Assembly (NCBI GenBank): GCA_003694965.1
Contig: RFJG01000063.1
Location: 1 to 7,624, forward strand
Reading direction: 5' to 3'
Length of the DNA: 7,624 nucleotides
From: Methanobacteriota archaeon
Lineage (GTDB): Archaea > Micrarchaeota > Micrarchaeia > Anstonellales > J096
Part shown: positions 1 to 7,257 of the stretch, one piece after another
How the letters are laid out: every line of letters begins with the position of its first letter
Position numbering within the stretch: the stretch's first letter is position 1
Program-made: the position numbers and the translations under genes
Notes under the pieces: generated by a model
Databases searched by the model: none
The model's input: the letters and a program-made list of their open reading frames with translations, nothing else
What the model was told of the DNA's origin: nothing

Positions 1-1122
1 CTCTATGAAGCGGCCCTTTACATAGTGAGGTTAATAATCCTCATAAGGATGAGGAGGCCACTTACTTACTCCATTAGGAAAGCTTTTGGCTATTCAAACC
101 TTACGTGGAATGTTGATGCATTGATAGGAGTAGCCCTATTGTTGCTGGCCTTCGCTGTTGAGCTATTCGCAGCTAAACCAGTAGCAATAAAGAGCTTATC
201 AATGGAGAACATCCTTGTTGTTGTGCAACAAGACCCCTTAGGGTCTTCTGCGATATTGTTGGCATTTGCCTCATCTTTCTTCCTGTCTTCTTTCCTCATA
301 GACAGGGTGAAGCGTATTTTTGCAGGCAGGGACTATGACGAGGCTGTTGAGAAGGCAACTCCGGAGAGCAACCTCCTGCTCTGGAATGACTTGAAAAAGG
401 CAGTGGAGGGTGCCAAGGAAGAGCTTGAACAGATATCAGAAGAGGAGATGGATGTTGGGGCACAACTTTCAAAACTTATGGCAATCCCTCTGGATAGCTT
501 GAAAGAAGAGATATACTCTAATCCAGACCAAGACTCAATAAAGAAGAGGATAAGGAAGTACTTGGAAAAAGTGAGCGGTATCGTTGAGAGCGTCCACCAC
601 AAGTCAGAGTTAGCTAAAGAGAACAAGGGCTCTTGGATAGCATACATAGATAAGAAGATAGGTAAGGCAGACACCCTCCCATTAGATGCTCTTGTCTCCA
701 TACCGATAGAGTGGAGGTTCTGGGCTGCCAAGGAATACATAAAAGAGCACCCGGAGAGGTTCGTAACTCTTGAGGGAACACTTCTCATAAAGCATAAGTT
801 TGATGAGAATCAGAGAGCTGCTGAATTCATAAAGAGAGTCTCCGAGGGCTTGGATGGCAGCGTTCTCGCGGCAGCAGTAGTCAAGGATAGCAAGCTTCTT
901 GCTTCCACAACATCATTAGAGAAGAAGAGCCTTATGGACAATTTCTTCATCATGCTCTCCCAAAGACTTATAAATTTATCCTCAACGAGAGCGATAGCGT
1001 TCTCTAAGAACCATCTAATATACACCAATGTTTTTAATAACAAGCGAATAATACTCTTAGCACATAAGAAAGCTTTTGAGGAGATAAGCAACAGAGTTAC
1101 GAAATTCTCCTCGCTGCTTTGA
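1..1122 (+). CDS. Membrane protein with cytoplasmic C-terminal roadblock-like domain, 5' incomplete
   Basis: I do not recognise this gene by name. The frame is open from the first base of the window (373 codons seen). A GTG at 25 and an ATG at 49 are possible starts, but neither has a ribosome binding site, and the hydrophobic run ALYIVRLIILI crosses the GTG, so the gene probably begins upstream. Counting from base 1, a basic stretch (about residues 16-28) is followed by membrane helices at about 40-58 and 82-100, then another basic stretch (RVKR). By the positive-inside rule both ends are cytoplasmic and the helices form a hairpin. About 270 soluble residues follow, first charged and helical (about 109-200). 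The last 90 (about 284-373) alternate strands and helices (GSVLAAAVVKDSKLLAS, then AIAFSKNHLIYTNVF, then RIILLAHK and a final helix), resembling the roadblock/LC7 or related profilin-like fold. That fold call is tentative. The TGA stop overlaps the gyrB ribosome binding site, so the two are probably coupled. Confidence 0.75.
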   Translation, partial: LYEAALYIVRLIILIRMRRPLTYSIRKAFGYSNLTWNVDALIGVALLLLAFAVELFAAKPVAIKSLSMENILVVVQQDPLGSSAILLAFASSFFLSSFLIDRVKRIFAGRDYDEAVEKATPESNLLLWNDLKKAVEGAKEELEQISEEEMDVGAQLSKLMAIPLDSLKEEIYSNPDQDSIKKRIRKYLEKVSGIVESVHHKSELAKENKGSWIAYIDKKIGKADTLPLDALVSIPIEWRFWAAKEYIKEHPERFVTLEGTLLIKHKFDENQRAAEFIKRVSEGLDGSVLAAAVVKDSKLLASTTSLEKKSLMDNFFIMLSQRLINLSSTRAIAFSKNHLIYTNVFNNKRIILLAHKKAFEEISNRVTKFSSLL

Positions 1123-1126
1123 GGTG
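1121..1126 (+). promoter_or_regulatory. Ribosome binding site for gyrB, deciding a TTG start
   Basis: GAGGTG matches the archaeal anti-Shine-Dalgarno end of 16S rRNA and lies 6 nt before TTG at 1133. The longer frame could begin at GTG 1124 or TTG 1127, but both would lie in or directly after this site with nothing suitable upstream. The site shares its first two bases with the preceding stop codon, as in translationally coupled genes. Confidence 0.6.
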
Positions 1127-1132
1127 TTGATT

Positions 1133-3013
1133 TTGGGAGAGAGTTATTCAGCAAAACACATTAAGATACTTAAGGGTTTGGAAGGCGTCAGGCAAAGACC
1201 TGCGATGTACATAGGAGACACCTCTAAGAGAGGGTTCCACCACCTTATGTGGGAGATAATAGATAACTCAGTTGACGAAGCATTGGCCGGCTATTGTGAT
1301 AAGATTGTAGTGGAGTTAATGGACAGTTCTTCTGCTAAGATTACGGACAACGGTAGAGGCATTCCTGTTGATATACACCCAGAGACGGGTAGGAGCGCAT
1401 TGGAGGAGGTTGTAACAACGCTACACGCTGGCGGGAAGTTTGAGAAGAGCGCCTACAAGGTTTCCGGTGGCCTCCATGGCGTTGGAGTAAGTGTCGTAAA
1501 TGCTCTAAGTAGTGAGATGGTAGTAGAGGTAAGGAGAGATGGCAAGCTCTATAGGCAGGAGTATGAGAGAGGAATAGCCAAGACACCCGTCCAAGTAGTT
1601 GGGGAGGCAGAAGGAACTGGCACTTCTGTATTTTTCAGGCCAGACAAGGAGATATTTGGAGAGCTGGAATGGGATGTAAAGCTCATAGAATCAAGGGTCA
1701 AGGAACTTGCCTACTTAAATCCAGGTTTGACAATAATCTTGGTTGCTGGCAATAAGAGGGAGGAGTATTCATTCCCAGATGGAATAGCAGCCTATGTCAA
1801 GCACATCAACGAAGTTAAGAAGGCAATACACAACAGCGTTATATATGGTAAGGAAGAGCCAGATGGCTATGGCGTTGAGTTTGCCCTACAATACAATGAA
1901 ACATACTATCCAACGATATTGTCATTTACCAATACTATAAGGAATGAGGAAGGGGGGACGCACGTTATTGGTTTTAAGAGCGCTCTTACGAGAGCCGTTA
2001 ATGATTTCATAAAGAAGCAGAAACTCTCCAAGGACAAGAGAGTTGGTGGCGATGATGTGCTGGAAGGCATAACGGCAGTTATCCATGTCAAGGTCCCAGA
2101 GCCTCAGTTTGAGGGCCAGACTAAAACTAAATTAGGTAACAGCGAGGTTAAGCACATAGTTGAGAAAGTTGTCTATGATATTCTTGTGGAGTGGTTTGAG
2201 AAGAACTTAGGAGAAGCCAAGATAATAGCTAAGAAAGCACTCTCTGCTATGGAGGCAAGGGAGGCTGCCAAGAAGGCAAAGGAGAGCGTTCGCAGGAAGA
2301 CAGTGTTTGAGACGAGCTTCCTCCCAGGGAAGCTCGCGGATTGTATGGAGAAGGACAGGGAGAAGGCAGAACTCTTCATAGTGGAGGGTGAGTCAGCAGG
2401 CGGCTCGGCAAAGCAAGGGAGGGATAGGAACTTCCAGGCAATACTCCCCCTTAAGGGTAAGATAATTAATGTTGAGAAAGCCAACCAGGTGAAGGTCTTG
2501 AAGAATGAGGAAATCAAGTCGCTCATATTAGCAATAGGCACGAACATAGGGAACGATTTTGACATGTCTAAATTGAGGTATGGCAAAATCATAATAATGA
2601 CGGATGCGGATGTTGACGGTAATCACATAAGGACATTGCTCCTTACGTTCCTCTTTAGATACATGAAGCCACTCATAGAGAGCGGCAATGTTTATGTTGC
2701 GCAGCCACCTCTTTACAAGATATGGAAAGGGAAGAAAGTTGAGTATGCTTATTCTGATGAGGAGAAGGACAGCATAGTGGAGCAACTTGGCGGCAATGTC
2801 AATGTTCAGAGATATAAGGGTCTTGGTGAGATGAACCCAGAGCAATTGTGGGAGACGACGATGAACCCTGAAAAGCGCCTTCTGAAGAAGATAGAGGTTG
2901 AGGATGCGGAGATGGCTGATGAGTTATTTAGCATATTAATGGGGGAGGATGTTTCTAAGAGAAGGGAGTTTATAGAAGCCCATGCAGCGGAAGTTTCTGA
3001 GTTGGATGTGTAG
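1133..3013 (+). CDS. gyrB: DNA gyrase subunit B (type IIA topoisomerase, ATPase and TOPRIM subunit)
   Basis: GyrB is the ATP-hydrolysing subunit that works with GyrA to introduce negative supercoils. At 626 aa it has the compact bacterial/archaeal length, without the roughly 170-residue insert of proteobacterial GyrB. Counting from TTG 1133, the GHKL ATPase domain shows catalytic Glu41 and Asn45 (EIIDNSVDEA), DNGRGIP (72-78), HAGGKF (98-103) and GGLHGVG (112-118). The transducer domain has the QTK loop (329-331) that contacts ATP. The TOPRIM domain has EGESAGGSA (418-426, metal-binding Glu418), PLKGK (439-443) and DADVDG (Asp491, Asp493, Asp495). The tail has QRYKGLGEMNPEQLW (559-573), which is typical of GyrB. 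Residues equivalent to the novobiocin contacts of E. coli (Asp73, Arg136, Thr165) are present as Asp72, Arg135 and Thr164. The start was chosen by the ribosome binding site at 1121-1126. gyrA follows after 2 nt. All family motifs are intact. Confidence 0.97.
   Translation: MGESYSAKHIKILKGLEGVRQRPAMYIGDTSKRGFHHLMWEIIDNSVDEALAGYCDKIVVELMDSSSAKITDNGRGIPVDIHPETGRSALEEVVTTLHAGGKFEKSAYKVSGGLHGVGVSVVNALSSEMVVEVRRDGKLYRQEYERGIAKTPVQVVGEAEGTGTSVFFRPDKEIFGELEWDVKLIESRVKELAYLNPGLTIILVAGNKREEYSFPDGIAAYVKHINEVKKAIHNSVIYGKEEPDGYGVEFALQYNETYYPTILSFTNTIRNEEGGTHVIGFKSALTRAVNDFIKKQKLSKDKRVGGDDVLEGITAVIHVKVPEPQFEGQTKTKLGNSEVKHIVEKVVYDILVEWFEKNLGEAKIIAKKALSAMEAREAAKKAKESVRRKTVFETSFLPGKLADCMEKDREKAELFIVEGESAGGSAKQGRDRNFQAILPLKGKIINVEKANQVKVLKNEEIKSLILAIGTNIGNDFDMSKLRYGKIIIMTDADVDGNHIRTLLLTFLFRYMKPLIESGNVYVAQPPLYKIWKGKKVEYAYSDEEKDSIVEQLGGNVNVQRYKGLGEMNPEQLWETTMNPEKRLLKKIEVEDAEMADELFSILMGEDVSKRREFIEAHAAEVSELDV
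3004..3010 (+). promoter_or_regulatory. Ribosome binding site for gyrA
   Basis: GGATGTG matches the ideal GGAGGTG at six of seven positions and lies 5 nt before ATG 3016, inside the last codons of gyrB. It supports ATG 3016 as the start and coupling of the two gyrase subunits, which are needed in equal amounts. Confidence 0.5.
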
Positions 3014-3015
3014 CC

Positions 3016-5352
3016 ATGGCAGACATAAAATTGGAAGATGAGATGAAAAAGAGCTATTTGAGCTACGCTATGAGCGTTATAGTTGCGAGGGCACTGCCAG
3101 ATGTAAGGGACGGCCTAAAACCAGTCCATAGGAGGATCCTCTATGCGATGCACGAACTCGGCAATACTCACGACAAGCCTTACAAAAAGTCTGCCAGGGT
3201 CATAGGTGAAGTTTTAGGTAAATACCACCCACACGGAGACGCTGCCATATACGATACTCTTGTTAGGATGGCGCAGCCATTCTCGTTGAGATACACTCTC
3301 ATAGATGGCCAAGGAAACTTTGGCAGCATAGATGGTGACCCTCCGGCAGCTATGAGATATACAGAGGCGAGGATGTCAAGGCTTTCAGAAGAGATGCTCA
3401 AAGAGTTGGGAGAGGACACTGTTGATTTTGCGAGCAACTTTGATAATACGCTCAAGGAGCCTCTTGTTCTGCCTGCCAGGGTTCCCCAACTTCTCATAAA
3501 TGGCTCATCGGGCATAGCCGTCGCTATGGTCTCTAACATACCACCTCACAATTTAGGAGAGGTTGTGGATGCTCTTATTTCTCTTGTTGATGGAGCAAGC
3601 AGGGAAGATGTCCTTTCCAGAATAAAGGGGCCGGACTTCCCGACAGGCGGTATAATAACTAACTACGAAGGCCTAAGGCAAGCATATGAGACGGGCAGGG
3701 GAAAAATAAAAGTCATGGCCCGCGCAGATGTAGAGGACAACCTCATCAAGATAACGGAGATACCCTACCAAGTTACGAAGACGAAGATAATAGAGGACAT
3801 AGTTAATGCCGTAAAAAGCAACGCCATTGCAGGCATAGCGGATGTTCATGACAGGTCCGACAAGAGGGGCCTCCTTTTGGAGATAAAGGTTAAGAAGGGC
3901 TACAACCCCCACACGATATTGCAGAAGCTTTACAAGCATACTGCCTTACGTGTTACGTACGGTATTATTTCAATCGCTCTCGTCAATGGGAAGCCAACAG
4001 TGTTACCTCTTTTCTCAATGTTGGAGGAGTTCCTCAAATTCAGAAGGGAAGTTGTAAGGAGGAGGACAGAGTACAGGAAAAGGAAAGCAGAGGCAAAGGA
4101 GCACATACTCGTAGCTCTCTTAAAAGCGTTAGAGGATGTTGACTCTACTGTTACTATAATAAAGTCTGCCAAGGATGTAAATGCAGCAAAGGAGACATTG
4201 AAGAAGAAATTTGATTTGGATGACAAGCAGGCTCAGGCAATACTTGATATGAAGCTCCAAAAAATAGTGGCTTTGGAGAGGGATGCCTTGAAGAGCGATT
4301 ATGACAAGACAGTAAAATACATAGAGGAGTTAAGAGAGATCTTGGCAGACCCTAAAAAGGTTGATGCCATAATCAAAGAGGAGTTGCTGGAAGTAAAGAG
4401 CAAGTATGCTGATGAGAGGAAGACTGAGATACTCGTTGATTATAGTCCAGCACAGATAAAGGAGGATGCCATAGTTGTTATGACAAAAGAGGGGTATGTC
4501 AAGAGAGTCCACCCATCCCTCTTGAAAAGCCAATCAAGGGGCGGCGTTGGTGTCCGCATAACCTCGCACGACATGAACGTCCTTAGCGTCATAAATGCTA
4601 CAACTCTGGATAACATATTGGTATTCACGAACAAGGGAAAAGTCTTCTCCATAGATGTCTCCGACATACCGCCAGGTGAGAGATATTCTAAGGGAATGTA
4701 CATAGGAAACCTTGTGCGCTTTGATGATGGTGAGTTCCCAATAGCTGCTTATAGGAATAGGGAAAGTGGGGAGGTTCTTTTCCTAACCAAGAAGGGAATA
4801 GCGAAGAGGGTCCCAGCTAAGAGCTTTTCCCACGTCCGCATAACTGGTATAAGGGCCATAAAGTTCAAGGAGGATGATATGCTCGTTGATGTGGCCTTTG
4901 CCTCAAAAGGAGAGAATGTCTTCGTCTCAACTAAGAACGGCAAATCAATAATGTTTAAGCAGTCAGACTTGAGGGAGACGAGCAGGGCTGCTATGGGTGT
5001 GAGAGCCATAAGGCTCGTAGATGGGGATGAGGCAGTGAACATCTCCGCAGTAAAGGAGCACTCCATATTTACGATTACCTCAACGGGCTATGGCCGTTTC
5101 ACCGACATAAAGGATTACAGGCTTCAAAAGAGGGGCGGCGGCGGCATAATCAACATAAGGCTTAAGGAAGGCGAGCATGTCATTTTCTCTAAATCCGTGC
5201 CAAAACAATCCAGCTTGATATTGACATCCAAGAAGGGAATGGTTATAAAGATAAGAGCAGAAGACATTCCATCATATAGTAGGAATTCAAGGGGTGTTAA
5301 GCTAATGAAAGTAAAGGACGACCTTGTTTCTTCTGTGACGGTGGTTGAATGA
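3016..5352 (+). CDS. gyrA: DNA gyrase subunit A (DNA cleavage-religation and DNA-wrapping subunit)
   Basis: GyrA cuts and rejoins the gate DNA and wraps DNA so that strand passage gives negative supercoils. It is 778 aa, starting MADIKLEDEM. The winged-helix domain has VRDGLKPVHRRILYAM (30-45) and the DNA-linking tyrosine in AAMRYTEAR (Arg114, Tyr115, equal to E. coli Tyr122). The quinolone region reads HPHGDAAIYDTLVRM (71-85), so the E. coli Ser83 position is Ala76 while Asp87 is kept as Asp80. A tower and a charged coiled coil follow (about 335-470), then six repeats of about 45-50 residues (about 484-776) forming the C-terminal beta-pinwheel. GyrA-box-like sequences occur in blade 1 (QSRGGVG, 506-512) and blade 5 (QKRGGGG, 704-710); both lack the basic residue at position 6 of the QRRGGKG consensus. 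Six blades and linkage to gyrB favour GyrA over ParC. There is no acidic C-terminal tail. The stop overlaps the next start as ATGA. Confidence 0.97.
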   Translation: MADIKLEDEMKKSYLSYAMSVIVARALPDVRDGLKPVHRRILYAMHELGNTHDKPYKKSARVIGEVLGKYHPHGDAAIYDTLVRMAQPFSLRYTLIDGQGNFGSIDGDPPAAMRYTEARMSRLSEEMLKELGEDTVDFASNFDNTLKEPLVLPARVPQLLINGSSGIAVAMVSNIPPHNLGEVVDALISLVDGASREDVLSRIKGPDFPTGGIITNYEGLRQAYETGRGKIKVMARADVEDNLIKITEIPYQVTKTKIIEDIVNAVKSNAIAGIADVHDRSDKRGLLLEIKVKKGYNPHTILQKLYKHTALRVTYGIISIALVNGKPTVLPLFSMLEEFLKFRREVVRRRTEYRKRKAEAKEHILVALLKALEDVDSTVTIIKSAKDVNAAKETLKKKFDLDDKQAQAILDMKLQKIVALERDALKSDYDKTVKYIEELREILADPKKVDAIIKEELLEVKSKYADERKTEILVDYSPAQIKEDAIVVMTKEGYVKRVHPSLLKSQSRGGVGVRITSHDMNVLSVINATTLDNILVFTNKGKVFSIDVSDIPPGERYSKGMYIGNLVRFDDGEFPIAAYRNRESGEVLFLTKKGIAKRVPAKSFSHVRITGIRAIKFKEDDMLVDVAFASKGENVFVSTKNGKSIMFKQSDLRETSRAAMGVRAIRLVDGDEAVNISAVKEHSIFTITSTGYGRFTDIKDYRLQKRGGGGIINIRLKEGEHVIFSKSVPKQSSLILTSKKGMVIKIRAEDIPSYSRNSRGVKLMKVKDDLVSSVTVVE
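5340..5343 (+). promoter_or_regulatory. Ribosome binding site for the surface-protein gene
   Basis: GGTG lies 5 nt before ATG 5349, within the last codons of gyrA. With the ATGA start/stop overlap it suggests that ribosomes finishing gyrA re-initiate on the next gene. Confidence 0.4.
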
Positions 5353-6587
5353 AGAGGTTCCTCGCAATACTCGTATTATCAATATTCTTTATCCGACTTT
5401 CCTATGCGTGCAGCCCGGGTTTTATGGACACCATTAACATAAGGGTTGTTGACTCAGATAACTTTGTTGTGCCCAACGCAACGGTTTGGCTCAAGTACCA
5501 GAGGACCGCAACAGTCGGCACAGTAACTGGGCCGAGCGGCTCAACAACCATAAACTATGTTGAGACAAAGAAGGTAAAGACCAACTTAACGGGAGATGTT
5601 TCATTAAGCGTTGTCAACCAAGAGAAGGACCCCAACAAGGTTGATTGTAACATACAGATAAATGTTGATTACTTTGGCATAGTCAATAAAGAGACGCTCA
5701 ACATAGATGCAAAGCCTCAGACATATTACTTCAAGATAGACACTAAGAGAGTTCCTGTAAGTGTCCTTTCAGACGGCAAGCCAATAGAGGCAGAGCTGGT
5801 TTTCTCCAATGGCATAGAACTATCTGTTCCCAAATCAGGAACTGCCATATCGCTACCTATCGGAAAAGTGGAGGGATATGCCATAATGAGAGAGCTGGGC
5901 TTAAAAAAATTCTTCTCAGAGAATGTAGATAGCAACTACAAGGCACTCGTTATTTCTTTCCAAAAAGTTCCCTACTCCCTTTCCGTGTTCGATGAGAGAG
6001 ATAATCCAGTTGCTTTCTCTATGAAAATAGGGAATGAGACTTTATCTTCTGTCGGGGGAACTTTGACAACTAGGCTCTTCAATATAGAATATGATGCAAT
6101 CCTCTATATAGAGGGCAATTCCATCCCATTCATTGTTAAGCCAGAATTGGGGCAACAGACTTACTACATAGATTTGCACGCACCTGAGATAAGCTCTCTT
6201 GATATCTTGGGAGAGGAAAACGGAAAACTCAACATCTCATTCAAAGTAGAGGATGTTGGCAAGCATGTTAGTGGGGTTGCTTCGGTCTCAGCCTACGATG
6301 GCCTTAAAAAACTCCCAATCTCTTCTTCAGAAAATCTCTATGTTGTTTCAATGGATGCGCCGACAAAGGACAGCCCCAAGATAGTGACAATAGAAGTGGT
6401 TGATGGGAGAGGCAACAAGAGGATTGAAAAGGTAAAATTCACATACAGCGAAGTTGTTGGCCAGCAAGTGCAGCAAGTAAAGGAGAACGCACCAAAGAAG
6501 GACGGCCTCCTATCAACGCTGCTACTAATAATAGTGGTTGTTTTGGTTGCTATAATCCTCTATGTCATAAAGATAATGTATTTCTAA
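5349..6587 (+). CDS. Secreted surface protein with Ig-like/CnaB-like domains and a C-terminal membrane anchor
   Basis: I do not recognise a named family. The protein has 412 aa. Residues 1-20 are a signal peptide: basic MKR, hydrophobic LAILVLSIFFI, then SYA before Cys21, which fits signal peptidase I better than a lipobox. Residues about 27-130 resemble a CnaB/carboxypeptidase-regulatory-like beta domain (IRVVDSDNFVVPNATVWL, then TNLTGDVSLSV). A second (about 134-205) and third (about 207-276) beta domain follow with similar openings (VPVSVLSDGKPIEAEL; VPYSLSVFDERDNPVAF). A fourth (about 278-367) resembles Ig-like domains of surface proteins (APEISSLDI, then FKVEDVGKHVSGVASVSAYD). A linker with QQVQQ leads to a membrane helix at about 387-408 and a very short tail. 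So most of the protein should lie outside the cell. The only cysteines, 21 and 100, could form a disulfide. Four N-glycosylation sequons are present (Asn43, 79, 229, 295). Its role is unknown; adhesion or envelope structure is an inference. The start overlaps the gyrA stop by 4 nt. Confidence 0.85.
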   Translation: MKRFLAILVLSIFFIRLSYACSPGFMDTINIRVVDSDNFVVPNATVWLKYQRTATVGTVTGPSGSTTINYVETKKVKTNLTGDVSLSVVNQEKDPNKVDCNIQINVDYFGIVNKETLNIDAKPQTYYFKIDTKRVPVSVLSDGKPIEAELVFSNGIELSVPKSGTAISLPIGKVEGYAIMRELGLKKFFSENVDSNYKALVISFQKVPYSLSVFDERDNPVAFSMKIGNETLSSVGGTLTTRLFNIEYDAILYIEGNSIPFIVKPELGQQTYYIDLHAPEISSLDILGEENGKLNISFKVEDVGKHVSGVASVSAYDGLKKLPISSSENLYVVSMDAPTKDSPKIVTIEVVDGRGNKRIEKVKFTYSEVVGQQVQQVKENAPKKDGLLSTLLLIIVVVLVAIILYVIKIMYF

Positions 6588-7207
6588 CGCTGTTCTTTGC
6601 CTTCAGCCACTATGAGTGCGTGATATTCCTGGAAGAGTCTGTAATCCTTATCTAAGTTCTCTTCTATTAACTTCTTTATGGAACTGTAGGACATCTTGCT
6701 ATTGAACATGCCCTCTCTTTCTCCCATTATCCTTCTCGTATAGCTGTCAACAACAAACTCAGCTTTCTTGTATGCATACAACATAATGGAATCAGCAGTC
6801 TCTTCTCCTATCCCCCACACACCTAAAAGGCTGTCCCGCGTTAACTCTCCTCTATTATTTTGGAGGAATGTTGTGAATTCCTTGAGCTTCCTTGCCTTTT
6901 GCCTATAATAGCCAGTTGCCCGTATAGCATTTTCTATCTCTTCATTGCTCGCATTTAATATGGCTTTCTTGTCCAGGAGGCCAACCTCATCCATTTTTAT
7001 GAGGGCCTTCTCAACATTTTTCCACGATGTATTCTGTGTAAGTATCGCTCCAACACATATCTCATATGCTTCCTTGGCATTCCTTGGTATTGAGTAATCT
7101 CCCTTGTGATAGCCTATGCTTAGGAGGGGCCACCAACCTTGCTTGCCGTGCTTTTGGAGCAACCTCTCATAAAATGAGGTGAGTTTTCTTTTCAACGCCA
7201 TAGCCAT
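6584..7207 (-). CDS. HhH-GPD DNA glycosylase, endonuclease III/MagIII type, without a C-terminal iron-sulfur loop
   Basis: This is a base-excision repair glycosylase that removes damaged bases; the exact substrate cannot be told. Counting from ATG 7207 (207 aa), it has the WWPLL motif (25-29), AILTQNTSWKNV (54-65), ATGYYRQKARKLKEF (97-111), the DNA-binding helix-hairpin-helix WGIGEETAD (131-139) and catalytic Asp154 in VVDSYTRR. The position of the endonuclease III lyase Lys (GxGxKTA) is Glu136, so a monofunctional glycosylase such as 3-methyladenine glycosylase MagIII is likelier than a bifunctional AP lyase. The protein ends soon after YHALIVAEG, where many archaeal relatives continue into the C-x6-C-x2-C-x5-C cluster; MagIII naturally lacks it. 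The frame extends back to TTG 7288, adding 27 residues. ATG 7207 is preferred because it lies 25.5 bp from the TATA centre and fits known family N-termini. Its stop overlaps the stop of the convergent surface-protein gene. Confidence 0.88.
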   Translation of the reverse strand: MAMALKRKLTSFYERLLQKHGKQGWWPLLSIGYHKGDYSIPRNAKEAYEICVGAILTQNTSWKNVEKALIKMDEVGLLDKKAILNASNEEIENAIRATGYYRQKARKLKEFTTFLQNNRGELTRDSLLGVWGIGEETADSIMLYAYKKAEFVVDSYTRRIMGEREGMFNSKMSYSSIKKLIEENLDKDYRLFQEYHALIVAEGKEQR

Positions 7208-7228
7208 AGCTCTGAATTTGACACAATC

Positions 7229-7238
7229 TTTTAAATAA
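7229..7238. promoter_or_regulatory. Shared bidirectional TATA box of two divergent leaderless genes
   Basis: TTTTAAATAA contains the palindrome TTTAAA at 7230-7235, centred at 7232.5. The first base of the minus-strand ATG is 7207 and that of the plus-strand GTG is 7258, each 25.5 bp from the centre. Archaeal transcription starts about 25-27 bp from the TATA centre, so both mRNAs would begin at the start codon. Neither start has a Shine-Dalgarno sequence. I could not recognise a convincing BRE on either side. Confidence 0.65.
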
Positions 7239-7257
7239 TGGCATCCCATACAAAACC

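Noticed and set aside
230..247. Perfect inverted repeat AAGACCC-CTTA-GGGTCTT
   Set aside because: It has a 7-bp stem with a 4-nt loop but lies within the coding sequence between two membrane helices (QDPLGS), with no U-run after it, so it is most likely a chance feature of the codons.
2173..2592. Long minus-strand frames antisense to gyrB and gyrA
   Set aside because: They mirror the codon bias of the genuine plus-strand genes and show no recognisable motifs or initiation signals.
3016..5352. Topoisomerase IV (ParC/ParE) instead of gyrase
   Set aside because: A six-bladed C-terminal domain with two GyrA-box-like sites, the GyrB tail QRYKGLGEMNPEQLW and adjacent gyrB-gyrA order all favour gyrase.
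5400..5415. Lipobox at the signal peptide cysteine of the surface protein
   Set aside because: The residues before Cys21 are S-Y-A, not the L-[AST]-[GA] of a lipobox; SYA fits signal peptidase I instead.
6570..6690. Transcription terminator between the convergent genes
   Set aside because: The stop codons overlap and I found no stem-loop or long T-run on either strand nearby; only a moderately pyrimidine-rich stretch at about 6655-6680 is present, inside the glycosylase gene.
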